Origin: an uncultured Bacteroidales bacterium
GTDB taxonomy: Bacteria; Bacteroidota; Bacteroidia; Bacteroidales; FEN-979
Assembly (NCBI GenBank): GCA_903925275.1
Contig: CAIYES010000192.1
Location: 1-36,432, forward strand
Direction of reading: 5' to 3'
DNA: 36,432 nucleotides
Shown here piece after piece: positions 8,112-15,815 of the stretch (the stretch's first letter is position 1; the number at the start of each line of letters is the position of its first letter). A program made the translations under genes and the position numbers. The notes beneath the pieces are model-generated. The model searched no databases. It was not told the DNA's origin and saw nothing but the letters and a program-made list of their open reading frames with translations.

Positions 8112-10358
8112 ATGAATCGAAGGAATTTCATAAGAATTTCAACACTCAGTGCAGGCGGGGCCATGCTTGGCAGTTTCGGTTTCGGAGGAGGGAAAGAACC
8201 ATCCCTGCTCGATCGGTTAACAGGCAAATCGCATCCGGATGAGTCGGGGTATATGCGCACGCCAACCTATTGCGAAATATGTTTCTGGAAGTGTGCCGGC
8301 TGGGTTTATAAAAACGACCAGGGGGATATCTGGAAAATCATAGGCAACGAAAATGACCCTCATTGCAATGGACGATTATGCCCCAGAGGTACCGGTGGCG
8401 TTGGTATGTATTATGACCAGGACCGGTTGAAAACACCCATGATCAGAACCGGCCCCAAAGGTAAACAATCGTTCAGACGTGCCAGTTGGGATGAAGCGCT
8501 TGATTATACGGCCAAGAAACTCGATTATATCGGAAAAAAATATGGTCCGGAAACGGTTGCGCTGATCACCCACGGTTCGGGTGGAAAATTGCTTACAACC
8601 CTTATGAAAGCTTACGGATCCGACTCCATTGCAGGTCCGTCGTACGCACAATGCAAGGGGCCGAGGGAAGTCGCCTTTGGCCTGACCTTCGGAACAGGAC
8701 TTGAATCTCCGGAACCTACCGACATTCGCGATACCCGCTGCCTGGTGCTCATTGGCAGCCATCTTGGCGAGAACATGCACAACACCCAGGTACAGGAGAT
8801 GGCCGATGCAATTGACCGCGGTGCAACCATTATCACCGTTGATCCAAGGTTTTCAACAGTTGCCAGTAAATCGAAGTTCTGGCTTCCCATCAAACCATCC
8901 ACCGATATAGCGTTACTGCTCGCATGGACAAATGTGATCATCAACAATGGATGGTATGATAAAGAGTATGTAGAAAAGTATACAACCGGGTTTGATAAAC
9001 TGAAAGACTATGTGCAGCCATTTTCTCCCGAATGGGCCTATGGCATCACCACCCTTGATCCCAACCTTATCCGTCAAACGGCAAAAGAGATGGCCAATGC
9101 CTCCCCGGCGGTGATCATCCATCCGGGCCGCCATGTCACATGGTATGGCGATGACACCCAACGTTCGCGGGCTATTGCCATTCTAAATGCCTTACTTGGT
9201 TCATGGGGCCGTCGCGGAGGTTTTTACCTTCCCGAATTGAAAGAGATTCCCGAATACCCTCATCCACCTTTCCCGCCCGTAAAAAAAACGTGGAGAGACA
9301 TTCTTGGCGACCAATATCCATTTGCAGAATTGCCCCTGGCCAATGCCATCGTTGATGGTTCCATCCCGGGCAACCTGAAGGATTTCCAATACCGTGGCTG
9401 GATCGTTAATGGCAGCAACCTGAACATGACGATGCCCGACATGCACAAGACCCTCGAAGCTATTCAGCAACTCGAGCTGCTTGTTGTTATTGATACCATG
9501 CCCATGGAAATTACCGGCTGGGCCGATGTGATTCTTCCCGAATGCACCTACCTCGAACGGTATGACGTAATCAGGAATGACCATAACCGTGAACCTGTTA
9601 TTGCCTTGCGCATGCCAGCTGCAGAGCCCAAGTACGATACAAAACCCGATTGGTGGATCACCAGGGAACTGGCGAATAAAATGGGACTGGGCAAATATTT
9701 TGAATGGAAAACGTTTGAGGAATTTCTGGATTACAAACTGAAACGGATGGGCTCATCCCTGGATGAAATGAAAAAAATCGGGGTAAAAAAATACCCGCGG
9801 GAATCCGGGGATCTATATTTTTCAAACGATAACCCACCAACTTTTGATACGCCTTCCGGCAAAATTGAACTCTACTCAGCACAATTGGAACAGGCCGGAT
9901 TTGATCCCATGCCGAAATATACCCCTCATGAGGAACCACCTGAAGGATTTTACCGGTTAATTTATGGAAGAACCCAAACCCATACCTTCAGCCGAACCTC
10001 AAATAATCCAAACCTGGCATCTGTCATGCCGGATAACAAAGTGTGGGTCAACCCGAAAGTTGCTGCCAACTGGCAGTTAAAAGAGGGTCAGGAGGTATGG
10101 TTGAAAAACCAGGATGGTTCAACAACCAATTTCCCTGCAAAAGTGAGAATTACCGAGCGGATCCGCTGGGATTCGGTATACATTGTGCATGGCTTCGGAC
10201 ATACCAGCAGGTTGCTTACCCGGGCTTACGGCAAAGGGGTTAGTGATTCGGTACTTATCACAAAGGTTTTAACTGATCCTGTTATGGGAGGAACCGGAAT
10301 GAGAGGGAATTTTGTGACATTCTTAACTGAAAATCCGGATAAGGAGGCGAAAGTATGA
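8112..10358 (+). CDS. psrA: Molybdopterin oxidoreductase, polysulfide/thiosulfate reductase catalytic subunit type
   Basis: A 748-residue DMSO-reductase-family enzyme. The N-terminus MNRRNFIRIS followed by a hydrophobic stretch is a twin-arginine (Tat) signal, so it acts in the periplasm. Cys54, 57, 61 and 90 (CxxCxxxC-x28-C) bind a 4Fe-4S cluster. Cys181 in YAQCKGPREVAFG is in the position of the Mo ligand, as in the Psr/Phs/arsenate reductase branch. The length is close to PhsA and PsrA (about 750). The C-terminal molybdopterin dinucleotide-binding domain is present. The gene overlaps psrB by 4 bases (ATGA). Genes downstream for sulfur transport and rhodanese favour a sulfur substrate (polysulfide, thiosulfate or tetrathionate). 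An arsenate or other oxyanion enzyme is not excluded. Confidence 0.85.
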   Translation: MNRRNFIRISTLSAGGAMLGSFGFGGGKEPSLLDRLTGKSHPDESGYMRTPTYCEICFWKCAGWVYKNDQGDIWKIIGNENDPHCNGRLCPRGTGGVGMYYDQDRLKTPMIRTGPKGKQSFRRASWDEALDYTAKKLDYIGKKYGPETVALITHGSGGKLLTTLMKAYGSDSIAGPSYAQCKGPREVAFGLTFGTGLESPEPTDIRDTRCLVLIGSHLGENMHNTQVQEMADAIDRGATIITVDPRFSTVASKSKFWLPIKPSTDIALLLAWTNVIINNGWYDKEYVEKYTTGFDKLKDYVQPFSPEWAYGITTLDPNLIRQTAKEMANASPAVIIHPGRHVTWYGDDTQRSRAIAILNALLGSWGRRGGFYLPELKEIPEYPHPPFPPVKKTWRDILGDQYPFAELPLANAIVDGSIPGNLKDFQYRGWIVNGSNLNMTMPDMHKTLEAIQQLELLVVIDTMPMEITGWADVILPECTYLERYDVIRNDHNREPVIALRMPAAEPKYDTKPDWWITRELANKMGLGKYFEWKTFEEFLDYKLKRMGSSLDEMKKIGVKKYPRESGDLYFSNDNPPTFDTPSGKIELYSAQLEQAGFDPMPKYTPHEEPPEGFYRLIYGRTQTHTFSRTSNNPNLASVMPDNKVWVNPKVAANWQLKEGQEVWLKNQDGSTTNFPAKVRITERIRWDSVYIVHGFGHTSRLLTRAYGKGVSDSVLITKVLTDPVMGGTGMRGNFVTFLTENPDKEAKV
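10341..10347 (+). promoter_or_regulatory. Strong Shine-Dalgarno (AAGGAGG) before psrB
   Basis: AAGGAGG lies 7 bases before the ATG of the ferredoxin subunit, inside the end of the oxidoreductase gene. Such perfect sites are uncommon in Bacteroidota, where start regions usually lack them. With the ATGA overlap it suggests coupled and boosted translation of the second subunit. Confidence 0.6.
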
Positions 10359-10888
10359 GATTCGCGATGGCCATTGATACCAAAAAATGTGTTGGCTGCA
10401 GCGATTGCGTTGTTGCCTGCCAGACTGAAAACAATGTTCCGATCGGTTATTGCCGCGACTGGGTGGTTGAGGTAAACGACGGGACATACCCACAACTCGT
10501 TATGGAGATCAGGTCGGAGCGTTGCAACCACTGCAGCAATTCGCCATGTGTGCGTTGTTGCCCCACCGGGGCAAGCCATTATGATTATGGCGGAATTGTA
10601 CTCGTTACACCTCACAAGTGTATTGGCTGCGGAGCCTGCATTGCCTCGTGTCCCTACGATGCACGGTACCCCCATCCAAAGGGATATGTTGACAAATGTA
10701 CTTTCTGTGTGCACAGGGTCAAAGAAGGACTGCCTCCGGCTTGCGTGGCTGTTTGCCCTACGAAATGCCTCTATTTCGGCGATACCGATGATCCGCGAAG
10801 TGAAATATCGCTGGTGCTGAAAAAACGAAAGTACAAACGACTGATTCCCGAAGCCGGCACCAATCCAAATCTTTATTTTTTAATCTGA
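10355..10888 (+). CDS. psrB: 4Fe-4S ferredoxin-type electron-transfer subunit
   Basis: A 177-residue iron-sulfur subunit of the PsrB/PhsB/DmsB type. Sixteen cysteines fall into four groups: C12, C15, C18, C22; C57, C60, C65, C69; C89, C92, C95, C99; and C115, C118, C130, C134. These predict four 4Fe-4S clusters that carry electrons between the membrane quinol-oxidising anchor and the catalytic subunit. It has no signal peptide of its own; partners of this family are co-exported with the Tat-bearing catalytic subunit. It overlaps psrA by 4 bases and precedes psrC by 5 bases, a tight three-gene operon. Confidence 0.9.
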   Translation: MRFAMAIDTKKCVGCSDCVVACQTENNVPIGYCRDWVVEVNDGTYPQLVMEIRSERCNHCSNSPCVRCCPTGASHYDYGGIVLVTPHKCIGCGACIASCPYDARYPHPKGYVDKCTFCVHRVKEGLPPACVAVCPTKCLYFGDTDDPRSEISLVLKKRKYKRLIPEAGTNPNLYFLI

Positions 10889-10893
10889 TCGCC

Positions 10894-11835
10894 ATGAAAG
10901 AAGAGTTAATCATCAGTGGCCGCATGAACCCCATGGTGGATCCTGTCCTGAACATCTGGCACTGGCAGATTCCTTTGTACCTGTTTCTGGGTGGTGTTGC
11001 GGCAGGAATACTTTTTTTCGCGTCACTTTATTTCATCATGGGACGGGAGAAAAAATATCCGGCCGCCATCAAATGGGCGCCACTCCTAACCCCGTTTTTA
11101 CTTGTCCTTGGGCTGGCGGCATTATTCCTCGACCTGAATCATAAAACGTTTTTCTGGCAGCTCTATCTGACTATCCGTTTGGAATCGCCTATGTCGTGGG
11201 GTGCCTGGACATTGATGGTCATCACTCCTTTATCTATTATCTGGTCGGCAACCTGGTTGAAAGAGCTGATACCCGGCTGGCATTGGAAATACCCTTTTCT
11301 TGATCAATGGGAGGCATGGTTTATCAGGCACCGCCTTATCCTTGCATGGATCATGTTGATTTCTGCAGTCATTCTGGGAGTCTATACCGGGATACTTTTG
11401 TCGGCATTCAATGCCCGACCGCTGTGGAATACCAGCATCCTCGGACCATTGTTTTTTGCTTCCAGCTTATCCACAGGAGCAGCAGTCATCATGCTGATGG
11501 CGAAAAGCCACCTCGAACGGAACATCTTCAGCAGGATCGATCTGATGATGATCGGTATCGAACTCTTTTTGATCGTACACATGTTTATGGGCTTTCAGGC
11601 CAGCACCCAGGTTCAGATTGATGCCGCCAACATGTTTCTCGGAGGCCCTTATACCGAAGTGTTCTGGATTTTCGTCGTATTCATTGGCTTGCTCGTTCCT
11701 GCAATACTCGAAGCGCTTGAACTTCTTGGCTATAAAATCCCTATCATCATCACCTCGACCCTTGTGCTGACAGGCGGGTTATTTCTGAGGTTCATCATTG
11801 TTTATGCCGGTCAGGCAAGTAGATACCTTTACTAA
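10894..11835 (+). CDS. psrC: NrfD/PsrC-type membrane anchor subunit
   Basis: A 313-residue polytopic membrane protein of the NrfD family with about eight hydrophobic helices, for example YLFLGGVAAGILFFASLYF near the start and VFWIFVVFIGLLVPAILEA late. The segment WHWQIPLYLFLGGVAAG is typical of the family. It would exchange electrons with menaquinol and anchor the periplasmic A and B subunits. Its place directly after the ferredoxin subunit matches psrABC and nrfCD-type operons. The direction of electron flow cannot be read from the sequence, but quinol oxidation with reduction of a sulfur compound is the usual arrangement. Confidence 0.88.
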   Translation: MKEELIISGRMNPMVDPVLNIWHWQIPLYLFLGGVAAGILFFASLYFIMGREKKYPAAIKWAPLLTPFLLVLGLAALFLDLNHKTFFWQLYLTIRLESPMSWGAWTLMVITPLSIIWSATWLKELIPGWHWKYPFLDQWEAWFIRHRLILAWIMLISAVILGVYTGILLSAFNARPLWNTSILGPLFFASSLSTGAAVIMLMAKSHLERNIFSRIDLMMIGIELFLIVHMFMGFQASTQVQIDAANMFLGGPYTEVFWIFVVFIGLLVPAILEALELLGYKIPIIITSTLVLTGGLFLRFIIVYAGQASRYLY

Positions 11836-11856
11836 TCACAAATTACACATATTTCT

Positions 11857-12390
11857 ATGGAAACAATTTCGAAACCGAAAGCAACCAGGTACCTTAATCC
11901 ATATATTGGCGGGGTATTGCTTGGCTTGGTACTCCTTGCTGCCAATTTCATTGCCGGCAGAGGCCTCGGAGCCAGCGGGGCGATCAAGAGCGTGGTTGTG
12001 GCAACCACACAAACAGTGGCACCTGGATATGCAGAACATGCAAAATTTTTCAAAGAGTATAAAGAAGAACATTCCGGCTCTCCCATGAAAAACTGGCTGG
12101 TTTTTCAGATGCTTGGTGTTGTGGTGGGCGGCTTCGTTTCCGGGGCACTGGCCGGAAGGTTAAAATTCAAGGTGGAACATAGTCCAAAAATCACCTCCCG
12201 CCGAAGATTGGTTTTTGCATTGCTGGGAGGAATCTTCTTTGGAATAGGCTCCCAGCTTGGAAGGGGCTGCACCAGCGGCTCTGCCCTGAGCGGAATGGCA
12301 GTCCTGTCTTTTGGCGGCATCATCACCATGATGGCGATATTCGGCGGAGCCTATGCACTGGCGTACTTTTTCAGGAGGAACTGGATATAA
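11857..12390 (+). CDS. YeeE/YedE family sulfur transporter, first half protein
   Basis: A 177-residue membrane protein with the YeeE/YedE (DUF395) signature GRGCTSGSALSG near residue 135. The conserved Cys passes sulfur species through the TsuA-type thiosulfate channel. Hydrophobic segments are at about 15-35, 85-105, 120-135 and 150-170. YeeE/TsuA in other bacteria is a single protein with two such halves; here each half is a separate gene. The loop VAPGYAEHAKFFKEYKEEHSG between helices is unusually long and charged. It starts 21 bases after psrC, which ties thiosulfate or sulfide transport to the reductase. The substrate is inferred. Confidence 0.8.
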   Translation: METISKPKATRYLNPYIGGVLLGLVLLAANFIAGRGLGASGAIKSVVVATTQTVAPGYAEHAKFFKEYKEEHSGSPMKNWLVFQMLGVVVGGFVSGALAGRLKFKVEHSPKITSRRRLVFALLGGIFFGIGSQLGRGCTSGSALSGMAVLSFGGIITMMAIFGGAYALAYFFRRNWI

Positions 12391-12490
12391 ATTTCCTCAC
12401 CTCCCCGACCCGATGTCGACAAAGAGATGGGGAAATTGTGGTGAATTCAACATGCAATACAAAAATCGTAAAACATAAAATAAAAATATC

Positions 12491-13081
12491 ATGGGCCCAT
12501 TAGCAATCAACGATATCATCTCTTCAAACACCAACTTTTTCCTTGCATTCGTAATTGGGATTGGATTTGGCTTTGTTCTTGAACAATGCGGGTTCTCTTC
12601 AAGCCGGAAATTGGCCGGACTTTTTTACGGATACGACATGGTTGTATTGAAGGTATTTTTCACCGGAGGTGTAACTGCCATGCTTGGATTGTTATTCTTC
12701 AGCCTGTTTGGCTGGGTTGATCTGGGGATGGTCTATGTTAATCCGACTTTCCTGACTTCCGCCATTGTGGGAGGGTTGGTTATGGGGGCCGGGTTTATCA
12801 TGGGTGGATTTTGTCCGGGAACCAGCGTCTGCGGCGCTGCAATCGGTAAAATTGATGCCATGATTTTTATCCTGGGACTCTTTATCGGCGTTTATTTCTT
12901 TGCCTTTGGTTATCCGATGTTTGAAACGGTTTATAAATCGGCCGCCATGGGATCTCCTAAAATTTCGACCATGATTGGCCTGAGCGACGGTGTGTTTGCC
13001 TTTATCCTTGTTGTAATCGCCCTGGGAATGTTTTATGTGTCGGAATGGGTGGAGAAGAAATTTCCGCAGGACGAATATTAA
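12491..13081 (+). CDS. YeeE/YedE family sulfur transporter, second half protein
   Basis: A 196-residue membrane protein with two YeeE/YedE-type motifs, LEQCGFSSSRKLAGLFYGYD near residue 30 and GGFCPGTSVCGAAIGKIDA near residue 105. Conserved cysteines C33, C106 and C112 or near-by positions are those expected to relay sulfur. About five hydrophobic helices are present. It complements the preceding half protein and the two probably form one transporter. The 100-base gap before it holds an imperfect inverted repeat (ATTTCC, CCCC ... GGGGAAAT). Confidence 0.82.
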   Translation: MGPLAINDIISSNTNFFLAFVIGIGFGFVLEQCGFSSSRKLAGLFYGYDMVVLKVFFTGGVTAMLGLLFFSLFGWVDLGMVYVNPTFLTSAIVGGLVMGAGFIMGGFCPGTSVCGAAIGKIDAMIFILGLFIGVYFFAFGYPMFETVYKSAAMGSPKISTMIGLSDGVFAFILVVIALGMFYVSEWVEKKFPQDEY

Positions 13082-13093
13082 CCGTACAGTACT

Positions 13094-13125
13094 TTACTCC
13101 CGGCCCCTCTTTTTCGGGGGAGGGA
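13094..13125. repeat. GC-rich imperfect palindrome between YeeE-type gene and rhodanese
   Basis: CCCGGCCCCTCTTTTTC followed by GGGGGAGGG forms an imperfect hairpin (CCCC/GGGG core). Similar C-rich then G-rich elements occur near 12400, 24225 and 31401 and appear to be a dispersed family. Attenuation of the operon here is possible but unproven. Confidence 0.4.
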
Positions 13126-13164
13126 AATTATCAGGAGGTTATAATAAAATTTAATACAGGCATT

Positions 13165-13797
13165 ATGAAACCCTTGCATTTTCTCACTTTGATCCTTTTA
13201 ATTCTGGCGATGATCATCGCCCTTGTTCCTCAGAACACAACCCGGCCATACAAGCTGACAGCTGAACAGCTTCTGACCGAGATCCGTACAGGAACTCAAT
13301 TTGTCACTCCGGATGAAGTCGCAGATAAAATAATCAAGAAAGACCCCTCAATCCAGTTGATCGATGTGCGGAATCCCCGTGAATTTGATCAGTTCAACCT
13401 CCCTGGATCCATCAATATTCCATTGCAGGACATTCTTTCAGAAAACAATTTTGAGGTGCTGAACCAGGGAACAAAAATGAATATCTTTTATTCCAATGGG
13501 TCAACTGAGGCAAATGAAGCATGGATGGTTACCCGGCAACTAGGTTATCAGAACAATTATGTTTTGCAGGGCGGTATCAATTACTGGATGGAAACTGTGA
13601 TGAACCCGTTGAAACCAGCGAGCACTTCGGCAAATGATGAAATGGCAAAATATGATTTCCGCAAAGCTGCGTCGATGGCCCTGGGCGGTGGCGATGCAAC
13701 CGCCATGGCTCCTGCCAGCGCTTCTCCTGCTACTTCTGCCCCTAAACCCGGTGTGGTTCCGGTAAAGAAAAAGAAAAAAGCCTCCGGAGGCTGTTGA
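13165..13797 (+). CDS. Membrane-anchored rhodanese-like protein lacking the catalytic Cys, with C-terminal SGGC
   Basis: A 210-residue protein; ATG 13165 is chosen because it directly opens the hydrophobic anchor MKPLHFLTLILLILAMIIAL. A longer frame from 13045 overlaps the previous gene and is not used. A rhodanese domain spans about residues 48-155 (LIDVRNPREFDQFNLPGSIN, then EAWMVTRQLGY, VLQGGINYW). The active-site loop reads FYSNGSTEA where rhodaneses have YCRSG, so the sulfur-carrying Cys is Ser. The tail is low-complexity Ala/Pro followed by KKKKKASGGC, and that last residue is the only Cys in the protein. Its place in the operon suggests handling of sulfane sulfur in the periplasm, perhaps through the terminal Cys. 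That role is inference. Confidence 0.8.
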   Translation: MKPLHFLTLILLILAMIIALVPQNTTRPYKLTAEQLLTEIRTGTQFVTPDEVADKIIKKDPSIQLIDVRNPREFDQFNLPGSINIPLQDILSENNFEVLNQGTKMNIFYSNGSTEANEAWMVTRQLGYQNNYVLQGGINYWMETVMNPLKPASTSANDEMAKYDFRKAASMALGGGDATAMAPASASPATSAPKPGVVPVKKKKKASGGC

Positions 13798-13875
13798 TGT
13801 GCACTAAAATTAACAACTAAACCATTTTTTGCTGCTGCATTAGGTTACATAGCGATAAAAAACACCCTGCATCCC

Positions 13876-14301
13876 ATGAAGAAAATCGTGAAATTAGTGC
13901 TTATGCTGGCCATTATGGTCAATGCTGGATTTGTTCAGGCGCAAACCAAAGCCCCCGGCAAGAATAAACCACGATGCGAGGTCTATTATTTCCATCCCGA
14001 CGAACGTTGTCCGATTGACCAGGCAATCGAAGAAAACACCCGGAAAATAATGCAATCCGATTTTGGGAAAAACATCAAAGATGGTACCATTTTATTCCAG
14101 GTATTGAACACTGATGATAAGGCCAATGCAAAAATCGTTGCAAAATTTGATATAAATGCCCAGGCTTTGTATATCGTAAAAAACGGAAAAGGGAAAGAGA
14201 TAAAAACCGACCTGACCGAATTCGCCTTTTCTTACGGGCAGAACAACCCTGGAAAATTCAAAACCAGGCTGAAAGAGGAAATCATGGATGCTTTAAAATA
14301 A
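13876..14301 (+). CDS. Exported thioredoxin-fold protein, ArsF-like
   Basis: A 141-residue protein with a clear signal peptide (MKKIVKLVLMLAIMVNAGFVQAQ). The mature part, RCEVYYFHPDERCPIDQAIEE near residues 36-57, resembles the family annotated as ArsF-like nitroreductase subunits, small thioredoxin-fold proteins in which VYYFH-xxxRCxxC is usual. Here the second Cys of the CxxC is Asp (RCPID), while an extra Cys precedes VYYFH. It is the last gene of the plus-strand cluster. The function is unknown; a periplasmic thiol or metal/sulfur role fits the context. Confidence 0.6.
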   Translation: MKKIVKLVLMLAIMVNAGFVQAQTKAPGKNKPRCEVYYFHPDERCPIDQAIEENTRKIMQSDFGKNIKDGTILFQVLNTDDKANAKIVAKFDINAQALYIVKNGKGKEIKTDLTEFAFSYGQNNPGKFKTRLKEEIMDALK

Positions 14302-14357
14302 TGGTGAAGCAGGCATTTGATTCGGAAACCGTTTTGAGCAGGGCATCCGCTAAACCA

Positions 14358-14921
14358 TCAGGATAACAAGTCTTTCCTTGCATTAACGTTTTTAAAAAGG
14401 AAGGCAGGGTTTTCGCCTGTCACACCATTTATCTGCACAAGATCATGCCGTGCAATCCTCAGTAAATCCAACAGACTAAGTCTTCCCTGCGCAATGTTCT
14501 GCTCGATAGATGAAATCATATCCCTGTGATAGAACCCACATAGGGGTTCGACAAACCCGTCATGTGCCGGAATGACCATCTGAACGTGATTATTCAACCG
14601 GGTTTTCAGGCTATCAATCAGCGAAACGGTTACATTCGGCATGTCGCAGGTAAGTATCAGGTTCCAGTTTGTCCTGCTTGTTTGAAGCCCAGCATGAATC
14701 CCTGCCAATGGAGCGCTTACCGGAAGAAAATCTTTGATAATGGGAAACCCGAGGTGTTCCAGGTCATTGTGGTTAGAACTGATGAGGATATTGCGGGTAA
14801 AAGAAAGTGCCAGCTCAATGGAATACAGGATCAGTGGCTTTCCCTGGTATGCGATAAGCGCTTTATTAGTGCCCATTCGTTTGCTTTGCCCACCGGCGAG
14901 AATGATGGCAGTAAAATTCAT
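14358..14921 (-). CDS. mobA: Molybdenum cofactor guanylyltransferase
   Basis: A protein of 187 residues starting at ATG 14921 (a TTG three bases upstream is less likely). The nucleotide-binding motif ILAGGQSKRMGTNKALI at the N-terminus and TCDMPNV are characteristic of MobA, which joins GMP to molybdopterin to give the MGD cofactor. The molybdoenzyme encoded at 8112 needs this cofactor. It is the last gene of a minus-strand operon with OsmC, thioredoxin and DUF302 and converges on the psr operon with 56 bases between stops. Confidence 0.9.
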   Translation of the reverse strand: MNFTAIILAGGQSKRMGTNKALIAYQGKPLILYSIELALSFTRNILISSNHNDLEHLGFPIIKDFLPVSAPLAGIHAGLQTSRTNWNLILTCDMPNVTVSLIDSLKTRLNNHVQMVIPAHDGFVEPLCGFYHRDMISSIEQNIAQGRLSLLDLLRIARHDLVQINGVTGENPAFLFKNVNARKDLLS

Positions 14922-14940
14922 CAATTGTGCTGCTGATTTT

Positions 14941-15342
14941 CTACGTTGATTTTTCCTGAAGTCCGTTGATGATCCCCTGCAAAATATCAGTCACTTCCCT
15001 GGCCAGATCCCCCAAAGCCGGATTCTGAATAGACATCATTGAAGCGATGGGATTTACGGCCGAGATTTCGGTTTTGCCGCTTCCTTTGTCGATCACGAGC
15101 ACATTGCAAGGAAGCATTGCGCCGATCTTTTCTTCCACCTGCAATGCTTTATAGGCAAAACCGGGGTTGCACATACCCAGGATTTTGTATTTCTGAATTT
15201 CAACACCCAGTTTTTCGTTCAATTTCTGTTGCATATCGATCTCTGAGATCATGCCAAATCCCTGGTTTTTCAACGCGCCAATTACTTTGGATTCAGCCTC
15301 TTCGAAACTGCAATTGAGGATTGTGCTAAAATAATATTCCAT
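14941..15342 (-). CDS. DUF302 domain protein
   Basis: A 133-residue cytoplasmic protein with the DUF302 pattern: an N-terminal strand, then GFGMISEIDMQQKLNEKLG, LGMCNPGFAYKAL and MLPCNVLVIDKGSG. The conserved NP-x-x-A and LPC segments are clear. DUF302 proteins have no settled biochemical role but are frequent beside thiol, metal and sulfur genes. The gene starts 2 bases after the thioredoxin stop, so the two are tightly linked. Confidence 0.8.
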   Translation of the reverse strand: MEYYFSTILNCSFEEAESKVIGALKNQGFGMISEIDMQQKLNEKLGVEIQKYKILGMCNPGFAYKALQVEEKIGAMLPCNVLVIDKGSGKTEISAVNPIASMMSIQNPALGDLAREVTDILQGIINGLQEKST

Positions 15343-15344
15343 GA

Positions 15345-15770
15345 TTATTTGTATTTGAGCATGTTTAACTTGTTGATGATGAAATCTTTTGATTTAACAC
15401 CAACCACCCGGTCAACCTCTTTGCCGTTTTTAAAAATAACCATTGTCGGGATATTCCTGACTGAATATTTTTGTGCAATAAATTGATATTCCTCAATGTT
15501 TACTTTGCAAATCGCAGCATGATCGCCCATTTCTTCCGCAACGTCGTTAAGCACGGGGATCATCATCTTGCACGGCATACACCATGATGCCCAGAAATCA
15601 ACTAAGGAAATGCCATTTTTGATCTGATTGCTGAAGTTTTTATCAGTCAGATTTTTAATTCTGGTACTTTCAGGCCCGATGGGAATGTTCTTCATTTTTC
15701 GGTATGCAAAAAAAAGGTATCCGGCAAAAAGAGCCAGAACAGCGCATATTGAAAAAATTACAATTATCAT
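15345..15770 (-). CDS. Membrane-anchored thioredoxin (WCMPCK active site)
   Basis: A 141-residue protein with an N-terminal membrane anchor (IIVIFSICAVLALFAGYLFF) and a full thioredoxin domain from about residue 45. The redox site is WCMPCK instead of the usual WCGPCK, and the cis-Pro loop NIPTMVIF is present. Membrane anchoring places it next to the psr and rhodanese proteins, where it could reduce or pass on persulfides; which face of the membrane it occupies is uncertain. It lies between OsmC and DUF302 in the minus operon. Confidence 0.88.
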   Translation of the reverse strand: MIIVIFSICAVLALFAGYLFFAYRKMKNIPIGPESTRIKNLTDKNFSNQIKNGISLVDFWASWCMPCKMMIPVLNDVAEEMGDHAAICKVNIEEYQFIAQKYSVRNIPTMVIFKNGKEVDRVVGVKSKDFIINKLNMLKYK

Positions 15771-15783
15771 AGGAGGAAATAAA

Positions 15784-15815
15784 ATGGTGAAATGGTGAAA
15801 AAGTGAAATGTGCGT
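15784..15815 (+). repeat. Period-8 tandem repeat in the OsmC-thioredoxin spacer
   Basis: ATGGTGAA, ATGGTGAA, AAAGTGAA and ATGTGCGT run consecutively between the stop of the OsmC gene and the start of the thioredoxin gene. The unit is the same as at 2959-3006. Confidence 0.8.

Noticed and set aside
13045..13164. Forty-residue N-terminal extension of the rhodanese gene
   Set aside because: It overlaps the end of the YeeE-type gene in another frame, passes through the GC-rich palindrome and has no protein-like features; ATG 13165 opens directly on the membrane anchor.
15772..15800. AGGAGG plus ATG on the plus strand between OsmC and thioredoxin
   Set aside because: The frame it opens stops after four codons (ATG GTG AAA TGG TGA); the flanking genes are on the minus strand.
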